Assembly (NCBI RefSeq): GCF_002776695.1 | Contig: NZ_LFJC01000003.1 | Location: 4,512,896-4,576,895, forward strand | Reading direction: 5' to 3' | From: Bradyrhizobium nitroreducens | GTDB taxonomy: Bacteria > Pseudomonadota > Alphaproteobacteria > Rhizobiales > Xanthobacteraceae | Length of the DNA stretch: 64,000 nt | Part shown: in pieces, positions 27,593-35,820 of the stretch | Position numbering within the stretch: position 1 is the stretch's first letter | How the letters are laid out: the number at the start of each line of letters is the position of its first letter | The notes under the pieces: generated by a model | The model's database searches: none | What the model saw: the letters and a program-made list of their open reading frames with translations, nothing else | What the model was told of the DNA's origin: nothing | Made by a program: the position numbers and the translations under genes

Positions 27593-28324
27593 TTATGGCG
27601 AGGCCACCAGCCGGTAGCCGATGCCGCGCACCGCCTGGAGGAACAGCGGATTGGCGGGGTCGGTCTCGATCTTGCGCCGGAGGCGATTGATCTGCACGTC
27701 CACGGCGCGCTCGTTGACGCTGCCATTGCCGGTCAGCGCGCTACGCGGCACGGTCTCGCCCGGCGTCTCCGAGAGAATGCGCAGCATCTCGCGCTCGCGG
27801 TCGGTGAGGTGGATGACCTCCTCGCCCTGGCGCAGCTCGCCGCGATCGAGATGGTAGATGTAGGGACCGAAGACGATCTTCTCGACCGCCGCGGCTTGCG
27901 GCGGCGGGGCGGCGCGCTTGAGGATGTTGTTGATGCGCAGCGCCAGCTCGCGCGGCTCGAACGGCTTTGCGACGTAGTCGTCGGCGCCGATCTGCAGGCC
28001 CTCGATGCGGGCCTCCGCCTCGTGCCGCGCCGTCAGCATCACGATCGGCACCGAGGAGGATGTCCGGATGAAGCGGGCGAGATCGAAGCCGGTCTCGCCC
28101 GGCATCATCACGTCGAGGATCAACAGGTCGAAATGCAGACCCAGCAATTTCGAGCGTGCATCGCCGGCGCTCGCGGCGGTGGTGACGCGGTAGCCTTCGG
28201 CCGCGAGGAAGCGCGAGAGCAGATCGCGGATGCGGCGGTCGTCGTCGACCAGCAGCAGATGCGGCGCGTCATCGGCGGGGCGCGCCGGGGGGCGGGCGAG
28301 AGTGGCAGCGAGTGGCACGGTCAC
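27593..28324 (-). CDS. OmpR-family response regulator, PetR-like
   Basis: A 243-residue regulator. Receiver domain: acidic pair in LLLVDDDR, phospho-acceptor Asp71 (LILDVMMPG), Thr in VMLTARHE, Lys in VAKPFEP. The C-terminal winged helix has the usual NERAVDVQINRLRRKIE recognition region. It overlaps the preceding MarR gene end by 4 nt (ATGA) and precedes the kinase. A MarR gene followed by an OmpR regulator matches petP-petR of Rhodobacter, which control the cytochrome bc1 genes; that equivalence is inference. Confidence 0.92.
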   Translation of the reverse strand: MTVPLAATLARPPARPADDAPHLLLVDDDRRIRDLLSRFLAAEGYRVTTAASAGDARSKLLGLHFDLLILDVMMPGETGFDLARFIRTSSSVPIVMLTARHEAEARIEGLQIGADDYVAKPFEPRELALRINNILKRAAPPPQAAAVEKIVFGPYIYHLDRGELRQGEEVIHLTDREREMLRILSETPGETVPRSALTGNGSVNERAVDVQINRLRRKIETDPANPLFLQAVRGIGYRLVASP

Positions 28325-28863
28325 TCCTTGGTGTCGTGGTTGACGTTGGCGAAGATCGTCGCGAGCACCTTGTCCGGATCGTCGCGGTCGATCATCGCGC
28401 GCAGGAAGCGCTTGACGGTCTCGGCATCCTGCGGGCTCATCTCGGCGAGCGCCTTGGTGATGCGCGTGGTCTGCAGACCGGCGAGCTTCTGCACCAGCTC
28501 CTCACCCTTCGGCGTTGCGTAGAGCAGGCGCTGGCGGCGGTCGTTGTCGCCGGTCTTCTGCACGATGTAGCCCTCGTCCAGGAGCTGCTTGAGCACGCGG
28601 CCGAGCGACTGCTTGGTGATGCGCAGGACGTCGAGCAGGTCGGCGACCTTGAGACCGGGATAGCGGTAGACGAAGTGCATGACCCGGTGATGAGCCCGGC
28701 CGAAGCCGAAGGCTTCCAGCTCCTGGTCGGGATCACCGACGAAATCGCGGTAGGCGAAGAACAGCAGCTCGATGATATCCCAGCGCAAATTGCCTCCATC
28801 GCCTGCGGCCGAACCGGGCCCGGCGGCGTCGTGAGAGGACGTTGCGAAATTTATGTCAGGCAT
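28321..28863 (-). CDS. MarR-family transcriptional regulator, PetP-like
   Basis: A 180-residue winged-helix regulator. The core HTH is VADLLDVLRITKQSLGRVLKQLLDEGYI, followed by the wing DNDRRQRLLYATPKG, both typical of MarR. The start used is ATG 28863; a GTG at 28908 in the same frame is possible and neither has a strong Shine-Dalgarno. The stop overlaps the start of the OmpR gene, making a three-gene operon with the kinase. An inverted repeat covering the start codon region (28862-28887) could be an autoregulatory operator. Confidence 0.9.
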   Translation of the reverse strand: MPDINFATSSHDAAGPGSAAGDGGNLRWDIIELLFFAYRDFVGDPDQELEAFGFGRAHHRVMHFVYRYPGLKVADLLDVLRITKQSLGRVLKQLLDEGYIVQKTGDNDRRQRLLYATPKGEELVQKLAGLQTTRITKALAEMSPQDAETVKRFLRAMIDRDDPDKVLATIFANVNHDTKE

Positions 28864-28893
28864 ATTGACGTATCTTGGGTTCAATGTTACAAA
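28862..28893. promoter_or_regulatory. Inverted repeat and promoter-like hexamers at the MarR gene start
   Basis: ATATTGA (28862-28868) and TCAATGT (28881-28887) form a near-perfect inverted repeat with a 12-bp spacer, a size suited to a MarR dimer. On the plus strand the same stretch contains TTGACG-N17-TACAAA (28865-28893), a reasonable sigma-70 match pointing toward ilvE. Confidence 0.4.
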
Positions 28894-28908
28894 ACGATCG
28901 ACCCGCAC

Positions 28909-29201
28909 GAAATTTTAGATCGTATCGCGTCGGGTGGCATCGAAGCAGGGCGGCCGGAGAAAGCCGGACAGGTAACGACGGCCGGATCAGATCTACCGTG
29001 CGATTGTCGAGCGGCATTTCGGCAAAACATACTGGACTTCCGCCTTCCGCAAAAGCATGTCCTGCCCGACATGCTGGTCACGGAAACCGGCCGTAACAAG
29101 GCTGGCGGTGGTTCGGCCAGCAATCTAATCAAGCCAGCCGGGCCCAATCGGGGCAGGCGGGCGCCAGAACAGCGCCGCCATCGGCAGCGGGAGGCAAGGA
29201 C
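28909..29201. other. Gene-free gap between the MarR operon and ilvE
   Basis: No convincing gene is seen. The gap holds a perfect 8-bp inverted repeat AGCATGTC-N6-GACATGCT at 29054-29075 and, next to ilvE, the Shine-Dalgarno GGGAGG. It is presumably leader and promoter sequence for ilvE. Confidence 0.5.
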
Positions 29202-30284
29202 ATGAGCATGAAATTCGACATCCAGCCCGCATCTAACCCGACCCCCGAGAAGGACCGCGTGGCCAAGCTGGTGGACCCCGGCTTCGGGCGGGTCTTCACC
29301 GATCACATGGCGATCGTCCGCTACAACCAGGCCAAGGGCGGCTGGTACGAGGCGAAGATCGAGGCACGCGCCAATTTCCCGATGGATCCGGCCGGCGCGG
29401 TCCTGCACTACGCCCAGGAGATTTTCGAGGGCCTCAAGGCCTACAAGCGTGACGACGGCGGCGTGAACCTGTTCCGCCCCGATGCCAATGCGCGGCGCTT
29501 CAAGGACTCCGCCGATCGCATGGCGATGGCGCAGCTGCCCGAGGACGTCTTCATCGAGGCGGTCGAGCAGGTCGTGAAGATCGACCGCGCCTGGATGCCC
29601 GGCGGCGAGGGCAGCCTTTACCTGCGGCCTTTCATGATCGCGAGCGAGACCTTCCTCGGCGTCAAACCGTCGTCCGAATACATTTTTGCAGTCATCGCTT
29701 CGCCTGTGGGATCCTACTTCAAGGGCGGGCCTGCGCCGGTGTCGATCTGGGTGTCCGAGAATTACACGCGCGCCGCGGTCGGCGGCACCGGCGCGGTCAA
29801 GTGCGGCGGCAATTATGCGGCGAGCCTGCGCGCTCAGGCCGAAGCGATCCAGCATGGCTGCGATCAGGTCGTCTTCCTCGACGCGATCGAGCGCCGCTAT
29901 ATCGAGGAGCTCGGCGGCATGAACGTGTTCTTCGTGTTCGACGACGGCTCGCTCTCGACGCCGCCGCTCGGCACGATCCTGCCCGGCATCACTCGCGACT
30001 CCATCATCACGCTCGCCAGGGATGCCGGCAAGACCGTGCGCGAGGAGCCGTACTCGCTCGACCAGTGGCGCAAGGATGCGGCCTCGGGCCGGCTGAAGGA
30101 AGCCTTCGCCTGCGGCACCGCCGCCGTGATCTCGCCGATCGGCAAGGTGCGTTCGGTGAGCGGCGATTTCGAGATCTCGGGCGGCGCCGCCGGTCCCGTC
30201 GCCATGGGGCTGCGCAAGCAGCTCGTCGACATCCAGTACGGCCGCACCAACGATCCGCACAACTGGATCCGCAAGGTGTTTTGA
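29202..30284 (+). CDS. ilvE: Branched-chain amino acid aminotransferase
   Basis: A 360-residue PLP enzyme of fold type IV that catalyses the last step of Leu, Ile and Val synthesis and the first step of their breakdown. Lys200 in GAVKCGGNYA is the PLP Schiff-base residue, and the signature ELGGMNVFFV lies about 40 residues later. The length and N-terminal region place it in the long (class II) BCAT form. It is preceded by GGGAGG and followed by a palindromic repeat that may serve as its terminator. Confidence 0.96.
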   Translation: MSMKFDIQPASNPTPEKDRVAKLVDPGFGRVFTDHMAIVRYNQAKGGWYEAKIEARANFPMDPAGAVLHYAQEIFEGLKAYKRDDGGVNLFRPDANARRFKDSADRMAMAQLPEDVFIEAVEQVVKIDRAWMPGGEGSLYLRPFMIASETFLGVKPSSEYIFAVIASPVGSYFKGGPAPVSIWVSENYTRAAVGGTGAVKCGGNYAASLRAQAEAIQHGCDQVVFLDAIERRYIEELGGMNVFFVFDDGSLSTPPLGTILPGITRDSIITLARDAGKTVREEPYSLDQWRKDAASGRLKEAFACGTAAVISPIGKVRSVSGDFEISGGAAGPVAMGLRKQLVDIQYGRTNDPHNWIRKVF

Positions 30285-30287
30285 GAT

Positions 30288-30322
30288 TTCTCCCTCTCCC
30301 CGTACCCGGGGAGAGGGAGAAA
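30288..30322. repeat. Short copy of the CTCCCCG palindrome after ilvE
   Basis: TTCTCCCTCTCCCCG pairs with its complement across a 4-nt centre, forming one long hairpin right after the ilvE stop. No T tract follows, but it could end transcription. Confidence 0.8.
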
Positions 30323-30413
30323 GCGCAATGTTTGTGGACTTTTGCGCTGTGAACTCCTCGCCACGACTACGCGACAAAGCCAGGACACAACAAGCATCCT
30401 GGACATCGCGCTC

Positions 30414-30938
30414 ATGGCAACAAAGCTCTCCCAACCCATGAAATGGGTGGTTCTCGCCGCCATCACCGGCGTTTCCGTTTTCGGCATCCTGACCATCGGC
30501 CCCACGCATGAGGTGGCCGCACAAGACCGCTCGCCGATCGTCGACGTGCGCACCACCGATCCCGAAATGAATGCCGCGATCGCGCGCGCCCGCGGCACGC
30601 TGCCGACCTTCTGGGCTTCCTATGAAGCGCCAAAGCCGTCGGAGGAAGGCCATTCCCTGAAGGTGCGCTTTCATACCCGCAAAGGGGGCGAGCACATCTG
30701 GATCGCCGAGGTGAAGAAGCTGCAGAACGGAGGCTATTCGGGCTTCTTCGCCAACCAGCCACGGGACCTGCCGGGCAAGCGGGCAGGCGACAAGGTCGAG
30801 TTCGCTGAAGCCGACATCTCGGACTGGATGTTCATGCGCAACGGCAAGATCGTCGGCGGCGAGACCATCAAGCCGACGCTGAAATCGCTACCCAAGGCGG
30901 ATGCCGATGCGCTCCGGGCGCGGATGGAGCAGCCGTAG
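30414..30938 (+). CDS. DUF2314-domain exported or membrane-anchored protein
   Basis: A 174-residue protein. Residues 9-30 are hydrophobic (MKWVVLAAITGVSVFGILT), consistent with a signal anchor. The C-terminal 120 residues resemble DUF2314: VRFHTRKGGEHIWIAEV, GYSGFFANQPRDL and KVEFAEADISDWMFMRNGKIVGG. The family's function is unknown. Start chosen at ATG 30414 so that the hydrophobic segment is N-terminal; the frame stays open upstream. Confidence 0.85.
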   Translation: MATKLSQPMKWVVLAAITGVSVFGILTIGPTHEVAAQDRSPIVDVRTTDPEMNAAIARARGTLPTFWASYEAPKPSEEGHSLKVRFHTRKGGEHIWIAEVKKLQNGGYSGFFANQPRDLPGKRAGDKVEFAEADISDWMFMRNGKIVGGETIKPTLKSLPKADADALRARMEQP

Positions 30939-30946
30939 GGCGCTTT

Positions 30947-31097
30947 CTTCCCTTCTCCCCTTGTGGGAGAAGGTGGCGCGAAGCGCCGGATGAGGGGTTG
31001 GCTCCACGAGTTCAAATGTGAGTTGAATTCGCGGAGAGAACCCCTCACCCGGCTCGCCGCTACGCGGCGAGCCACCCTCTCCCACAAGGGGAGAGGG
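30947..31097. repeat. Palindromic repeat (CTTCTCCCC family) before hisS
   Basis: Outer arms CCCTTCTCCCCTTGTGGGAGA and CTCTCCCACAAGGGGAGAGGG lie about 110 bp apart with an inner CGGCTCGCCGC-type hairpin. It ends 43 nt before hisS. Confidence 0.88.
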
Positions 31098-31140
31098 CAA
31101 GAACGGTTGCCGCCTTGCGCCCCGGCTGGTAAACGCCCGC

Positions 31141-32661
31141 ATGGCCGAGAAACCCAAAAAACCCCAGAAACTGAAGGCGCGCCTGCCGCGCGGGCTCGAG
31201 GATCGCGACCCCTCAGCGATCCGGGCGACGCGCGAGATGGTCGAGAAGATCCGCGCCGTCTACGAACTCTACGGGTTCGAGCCCGTCGAGACGCCGGCGA
31301 TGGAATACACGGACGCGCTCGGAAAATTCCTGCCCGACCAGGATCGTCCGAACGAGGGCGTGTTCTCGTTCCAGGACGACGACGAGCAGTGGATCAGCCT
31401 GCGCTACGATTTGACCGCGCCGCTGGCGCGCTATGTCGGCGAGCGCTACGGCACCGACGCGCTGGTCCTGCCCTATCGCAGCTACCGCGTCGGCTACGTC
31501 TTCCGCAACGAGAAGCCCGGCCCCGGGCGCTTCCGCCAGTTCATGCAGTTCGATGCCGACACGGTCGGCTCGGCAACGCCCGCGGCGGATGCCGAGATCT
31601 GCATGATGGCGGCCGACACGATGGAGGCGCTCGGCATCGCGCGCGGCTCCTATGTCGTGAAGGTGAACAACCGCAAGGTGCTCGACGGCGTGCTGGAAGC
31701 GATCGGACTCGGCGGCGAGGAGAACGCAGGCCGCAGGCTGATCGTGCTGCGCGCGATCGACAAGCTCGACAAATTTTCCGCCGACGAGGTGCGCAAGCTG
31801 CTCGGCCCCGGCCGATGGGACGGTGGCGAGGAAGGCAAGGGCGACTTCACCAAGGGGGCCAATCTGAGTGCCGCTGAAGCTGATGTCGTTCTCGCCATCA
31901 CCAAGCCGCGGGACGATTGGAAAGACGCAATTGCTGCCGCTGAAACGTACCTCGCCAAGAGCGAAGTCGGTCAGGCCGGCGTAAGTGAACTGGAAGAAAT
32001 CGCAAAGCTGGTCACGGCGTCGGGCTACGGTGCCGATCGCATCAAGATCGATCCCTCCGTCGTGCGCGGCCTCGAATATTACACCGGCCCCGTCTATGAG
32101 GTCGAACTCCTGCTCGAGACCAAGGACGAAAAGGGCCGGCCGGTGCGCTTCGGCTCTGTCGGTGGTGGCGGACGTTATGACGGTCTCGTCTCGCGCTTCC
32201 GTGGCGAGCCGGTGCCGGCGACCGGTTTTTCGATCGGGGTCTCTCGCTTGCAGGCCGCGCTGACGCTGCTCGGCAAGCTCGACACGCGGCCCGAATTCGG
32301 CCCCGTCGTCGTCACCGTGTTCGACCGCGACCGCGTCGCCGACTACCAGAAGATGGTGGCATCCTTGCGCGCCGCCGGCATCCGCGCCGAGCTCTATCTG
32401 GGCAATCCCAAGAACATGGGCAACCAGCTCAAATATGCCGACCGCCGCAACTCGCCTTGCGTGATCATCCAGGGCTCGGACGAAAAGGCGCGCGGGGAGG
32501 TGCAGGTCAAGGATCTGATCGAGGGCGCGAAGGCAGCGGCCGCAATCGCCTCCAACCAGGAATGGCGCGAGAGCCGGCCGGCACAATTCTCGTGCAGCGA
32601 AGCCGATCTCGTCGCGAAGGTGCGCGAGGTCCTGGCCCGCCATGACGTAAGGTGGGGATAG
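31141..32661 (+). CDS. hisS: Histidine-tRNA ligase
   Basis: A 506-residue class II synthetase. Motif 2 is seen as [16 protein letters not shown], the histidine-specific loop as [12 protein letters not shown], and motif 3 as GFSIGVSRL. The C-terminal anticodon-binding domain (from about 400) is present. It has the long helical insertion (about residues 185-290, [10 protein letters not shown] and onward) seen in the distinct HisRS type of alphaproteobacteria, where tRNA-His identity has changed. It appears to be transcribed alone. Confidence 0.95.
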   Translation: MAEKPKKPQKLKARLPRGLEDRDPSAIRATREMVEKIRAVYELYGFEPVETPAMEYTDALGKFLPDQDRPNEGVFSFQDDDEQWISLRYDLTAPLARYVGERYGTDALVLPYRSYRVGYVFRNEKPGPGRFRQFMQFDADTVGSATPAADAEICMMAADTMEALGIARGSYVVKVNNRKVLDGVLEAIGLGGEENAGRRLIVLRAIDKLDKFSADEVRKLLGPGRWDGGEEGKGDFTKGANLSAAEADVVLAITKPRDDWKDAIAAAETYLAKSEVGQAGVSELEEIAKLVTASGYGADRIKIDPSVVRGLEYYTGPVYEVELLLETKDEKGRPVRFGSVGGGGRYDGLVSRFRGEPVPATGFSIGVSRLQAALTLLGKLDTRPEFGPVVVTVFDRDRVADYQKMVASLRAAGIRAELYLGNPKNMGNQLKYADRRNSPCVIIQGSDEKARGEVQVKDLIEGAKAAAAIASNQEWRESRPAQFSCSEADLVAKVREVLARHDVRWG

Positions 32662-32676
32662 CCATTCGCCCCGCTT

Positions 32677-32746
32677 GTCATGCGCGGGCTTGACCCGCGC
32701 ATCCATCTTCAAAATGATGGATTGGCGGGGCAAGCCCGGCAATGAC
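32677..32746. repeat. Palindromic repeat (GTCATGCGCGGGC variant)
   Basis: GTCATGCGCGGGCTTGACC and GGGGCAAGCCCGGCAATGAC form the arms. It lies between hisS and the tautomerase gene. Confidence 0.85.
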
Positions 32747-32781
32747 GAAGCAGGAAACATTGAAGCAGCAGGGAGATAACG

Positions 32782-32985
32782 ATGCCTGAGATCACCGTCA
32801 GCATGGCCGAGGGCCGCACCGACGAGCAGAAGGCCGGCATGATGCGCGACATCACCCAGGCACTGGTGAAGAATCTCGGTGTCGATGCCGATGCCGTCGT
32901 CATCCAGATCAACGAAGCCCCGCTCCGCCACAAGATGAAGGGCGGCAAGACGTTTGTGGAGCGCGCGGCCGCGGCGAAGAAGTGA
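32782..32985 (+). CDS. 4-oxalocrotonate tautomerase family protein
   Basis: A 67-residue tautomerase-fold subunit. Pro2 (MPEITV) is the catalytic N-terminal base after Met removal. The pattern of strand, helix (TDEQKAGMMRDITQALVK) and second strand (AVVIQINEA) matches the family, whose members act as hexamers on ketonised substrates. Length is slightly above the 62-residue classic form. Shine-Dalgarno AGGGAG precedes the ATG. Confidence 0.9.
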   Translation: MPEITVSMAEGRTDEQKAGMMRDITQALVKNLGVDADAVVIQINEAPLRHKMKGGKTFVERAAAAKK

Positions 32986-32994
32986 CGCGTTAGC

Positions 32995-33087
32995 GTCATT
33001 CCGGGGCAGCCCGTTCAGGGCTGAACCCGGAATCTCGATCGACAATCTCCGGATTCCGGGTTCGCGCTTCGCGCGCCCCGGAATGAC
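32995..33087. repeat. Palindromic repeat (GTCATTCCGGGGC family)
   Basis: Starts GTCATTCCGGGGCAGCC and ends CCCCGGAATGAC. It begins 10 nt after the tautomerase stop and ends 12 nt before the thioesterase start. Confidence 0.9.
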
Positions 33088-33098
33088 GAGCAGGCACC

Positions 33099-33494
33099 AT
33101 GGACGCACGCGACTTCATCGAGATCGGCATGAGCGCCGAGCGCACGCTGGTGGTGCCGGCTGAGCGCACGGTCGGGCATTTCGTGCCCGGCATGCCTTTT
33201 GTGTACGCGACGCCGATGATGATCCTGGAGATGGAGATGACGTCGGGCGATGCGATCCGCTCGGCGCTTCAGCCGGGCTGGGTCACCGTCGGGACCGAGG
33301 TCGATATCCGCCATCTCGCAGCCGCCCTTGTCGGCGCGACGGTGCGGACCACCGCGACGGTGGTCGCGGTGGAGCGCCGCGTCATCCGCTTCGAGGTCGA
33401 GGCGTTCGAGGGCGCGCGCAAACTCGGCGAGGGCCGCCACGCGCGCGGGCTCGTCAATGTCGAGATGTTCAACAAGCGGCTGGGCGCGACGTAG
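33099..33494 (+). CDS. Thioesterase, FlK (fluoroacetyl-CoA thioesterase)-like hot-dog protein
   Basis: A 131-residue hot-dog-fold thioesterase. Residues Thr38 (YATPMM), Glu46 (EMEMTSG) and His72 (DIRHLAAA) match the FlK catalytic Thr42, Glu50 and His76 with a constant offset of four. The sequence around them, VGTEVDIRHLAAALVGATV, is typical of the family. Most relatives have not been tested on fluoroacetyl-CoA, so the natural acyl-CoA is unknown. It stands alone, between palindromic repeats. Confidence 0.88.
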   Translation: MDARDFIEIGMSAERTLVVPAERTVGHFVPGMPFVYATPMMILEMEMTSGDAIRSALQPGWVTVGTEVDIRHLAAALVGATVRTTATVVAVERRVIRFEVEAFEGARKLGEGRHARGLVNVEMFNKRLGAT

Positions 33495-33512
33495 CTTCTG
33501 CTTGCTCTGCCC

Positions 33513-33616
33513 CGATCCTGAGGAGACCGCGCAGCGGTCGTCTCGAAGGATGGCCGCGGGCGAGAGCCGGGCCTTTCATGGTTAGAGACGGCGCTTCGCG
33601 CCTCTTCACCATGAGG
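33513..33616. repeat. Palindromic repeat (CATCCTGAGGAG/CTCGAAGGATGG family), partial
   Basis: CCGATCCTGAGGAGACCGC and CGGTCGTCTCGAAGGATGG form the first hairpin; a second pairs GGCGCTTCGCGCC. A relative is at 50947-51080. Confidence 0.75.
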
Positions 33617-33621
33617 ATCAA

Positions 33622-34446
33622 CTACTTCGCCAATTCCTTCGAGCGCTTGGTCGCCGCTGCGACCGCGCGGATCATCAACTCGCGCAGGCCCGGCTCGCCC
33701 ATCAGCACGCCGAGCGCTGCGGCGGTGGTGCCGCCGGGCGAGGTGACGTTCTGGCGCAGCGTGGCGGAAGGAAGCTCCGACCGGTGCAGCAGCTCGCCGG
33801 AGCCCGCAACGGTTTCGCGCGCAAGCTTGGTCGCCAGCGTCTCGGGCAAGCCCGCCTCGACGCCGGCGCGGGCGAGTTCCTCGGCGAGCAGGAACACATA
33901 GGCTGGCCCCGAGCCGGACACGGCGGTGACCGCGTCCATCAGGCTTTCATCCTCGACCCATTCGACCGAGCCGGTCGCGCGCAGCAGCGCATCGGCCACC
34001 GCGCGCTGCACCGCGCTGACGTTGTTCGCTGCGACGGCGACGGTGATGCCGCGGCCGATCGCGGCCGGCGTGTTCGGCATCGCGCGTACCACGGCTCCGC
34101 CGCAGACCTCCTCGAGCGATGCGATCGTGGTTCCAGCCATGATCGAGACCACAGAGGTCTGGTCCGAGACGAACGCTTTCAATTTGGCGCCGGCCTCGCG
34201 GAACATCTGCGGTTTCACCGCGACGACCAGCGTCTCGACCTTGCCGGCCGCCGTCACATCGGGATTGAGCGCCACGCCCTTGGCCGCGAGCGCGGTGATC
34301 TCGGGCGACAGATGCGGATCGACCACGGCGACGCGGCGCGGATCAAGCCCGCCCGCAAGCCATCCGGTGAGCATCGCGCCGCCCATCTTGCCGGCGCCGG
34401 CGAGCAGGATGGTGCCCGTGATGTCTTGGAGGGGATTGTTTGCCAT
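33622..34446 (-). CDS. proC: Pyrroline-5-carboxylate reductase
   Basis: A 274-residue NAD(P)H-dependent reductase, last step of proline synthesis. The Rossmann motif is ILLAGAGKMGGAML, the middle MPNTPAAIGRG and the C-terminal SGSGPAYVFLLAE plus NVTSPGGTTAAAL are diagnostic. ATG 34446 is preferred over 34473 because it puts the Rossmann strand at the normal position. The YbjN-type gene lies upstream on the same strand, a common pairing in Rhizobiales, here separated by a palindromic repeat. Confidence 0.96.
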   Translation of the reverse strand: MANNPLQDITGTILLAGAGKMGGAMLTGWLAGGLDPRRVAVVDPHLSPEITALAAKGVALNPDVTAAGKVETLVVAVKPQMFREAGAKLKAFVSDQTSVVSIMAGTTIASLEEVCGGAVVRAMPNTPAAIGRGITVAVAANNVSAVQRAVADALLRATGSVEWVEDESLMDAVTAVSGSGPAYVFLLAEELARAGVEAGLPETLATKLARETVAGSGELLHRSELPSATLRQNVTSPGGTTAAALGVLMGEPGLRELMIRAVAAATKRSKELAK

Positions 34447-34468
34447 CGCCGTTGCCACACACTCAGGC

Positions 34469-34612
34469 GTCATCCCCGCGAAGGCGGGGATCCATAACCA
34501 TGAGTGGTTCTAGTGGATGGAGGTGTTGGCAACAAGTCGCGTGCCACAAGCGAAATCACGCGGTATGGATCCCGGATCTGCGCGCGCTTTGAGCGCGCTT
34601 GTCCGGGATGAC
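34469..34612. repeat. Palindromic repeat (GTCATCCCCGCGAAGGCGGGG family)
   Basis: Opens with CATCCCCGCGAAGGCGGGGAT, itself a hairpin, and closes with a GTCCGGGATGAC end after a GCGCGCTTTGAGCGCGC hairpin. It separates proC from the YbjN gene. Confidence 0.8.
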
Positions 34613-34653
34613 GTGGGGAGGGGAGCGTCGGCTCTATTGCGGCGCGAGGATCC

Positions 34654-35154
34654 TTACGCCTCTCCGACCGTGTCGAACATCGCCGCGTCCATGGCTTGCG
34701 CGGTGGTCTTGCCGGCCCAGACCACGAACTGGAACGCCGGGAAATAGCGCTCGCAGGCGTGGATGGCGCCGGCCAGCATGGCTTCGCATTGCGCGGTCGA
34801 GGCGGTCAGCCCGCCCGGCAGCACCAGGGCCTGGCGATGCATGACCATTCCGCTGTTGGTCCACAGATCGAAATGGCCGACCCATAGCTGCTCGTTGACC
34901 GCGGCGACGAGCCGCTGCACCTCGCCGCGGCGCGCGAGCGGAATCTTCATGTCGAAGGCGCAGGCCAGATGCAGCGCCTCGATCTCGCCCATCCAGGTGA
35001 AGGAGAGCTGGTAGTCGGTCCATTGTCCCTTCGAGACAATCGTGAGTTCGTCTTCGCCGGAGCGTTCGAACGGCCAGTTGTTGCTGGCAGCGATATCCTC
35101 GACCACCGCGAGCGGATGGCTTCTGGAATCGATAGTGCCTTCGAGCAGGGACAT
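34654..35154 (-). CDS. YbjN-domain protein
   Basis: A 166-residue protein of the YbjN (type III chaperone-like) fold. Characteristic features are the ELTIVSKGQWTDYQLSFTW strand pair, VNEQLWVGHFDLW and the Cys-containing AACAFD- and CERYFPAFQF-like strands. Members are thought to act as chaperone-like or regulatory proteins; no enzymatic site is known. The ATG at 35154 has AAGAGG upstream. It precedes proC on the same strand. Confidence 0.88.
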   Translation of the reverse strand: MSLLEGTIDSRSHPLAVVEDIAASNNWPFERSGEDELTIVSKGQWTDYQLSFTWMGEIEALHLACAFDMKIPLARRGEVQRLVAAVNEQLWVGHFDLWTNSGMVMHRQALVLPGGLTASTAQCEAMLAGAIHACERYFPAFQFVVWAGKTTAQAMDAAMFDTVGEA

Positions 35155-35584
35155 GCCGTCTCGACCTCTTGCCTTCTTGTTGTCTTTGATACGCACACGG
35201 TTGGGCCCGGCGCACGCTCCCTAAACGTCGCTACGGCGTCCCCTCGGAGTCGCCTTTGCGATCTCCTCGGGGTCTTGCGATCCCTCGGATCAGCGCGGGC
35301 CTGTCGCGGATCAAGTGATGTGATTTGCGGAATCTGCGCAACGGGGTCCCGAGTCCGTCCACAAGCCAGGACTCGTTCGTCCACAGCTCATCTCCGCCAC
35401 AATTCTTAACAGGAAGAACAAATCAGAATCGAAAACGCCAGCCGGCGCCAACCGTTAATTCCGCCGTGCGAGGGCCGAACCGCCGCCCGGGCATGGGACC
35501 ATGCGATTTGCCCATGCGGAACGCGCTTGCCGCGCCGGCTCGCCGGCTGCATATTTCCTGTCAGGCCGTTCATTCCGGACGGCC
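35155..35584. other. Gene-free gap between the YbjN gene and the FMN riboswitch
   Basis: About 430 nt with no credible coding frame. It must hold the divergent promoters of the YbjN gene and ribH2. An A+T-rich stretch at 35398-35437 (TTCTTAACAGG and onward) is the likeliest promoter zone for the riboswitch transcript. Confidence 0.5.
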
Positions 35585-35739
35585 GATGTTCTCAGGGCGG
35601 GGTGAAAGTCCCCACCGGCGGTAAGGGCCGAAAGGCCCAAGCCCGCGAGCGCCTTCCCCGAGGTCTTTGCCGAAGGGAAGGGTCAGCAGATTCGGTGCAA
35701 CTCCGAAGCCGACGGTTAAAGTCCGGATGAAAGAGAACG
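35585..35739 (+). promoter_or_regulatory. FMN riboswitch (RFN element)
   Basis: All conserved RFN blocks are readable: GATGTTCTCAGGGCGGGG, GTGAAAGTCCCCACCGGCGG, AGCCCGCGAGCG, a variable arm, TCAGCAGATTCGGTGCAA, TCCGAAGCCGACGG, and the closing AGTCCGGATGAAAGAGAAC. It begins 236 nt before ribH2. FMN binding should reduce expression of lumazine synthase. A 6-bp hairpin at 35752-35768 (CGCATC/GATGCG) followed by a T-rich stretch may be part of the expression platform. Confidence 0.97.
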
Positions 35740-35820
35740 GTCGGTGGCGGACGCATCGTGAGGATGCGGCTGTTTGTCGTTCCGTGTGCCCTGATTCTGG
35801 TCCTTAAACCGAGGAAAGCC

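Noticed and set aside
30288-30322. Hairpin after ilvE as a standard rho-independent terminator
   Set aside because: It lacks a T tract and belongs to the palindromic repeat family; it may still stop transcription, but that is not shown.
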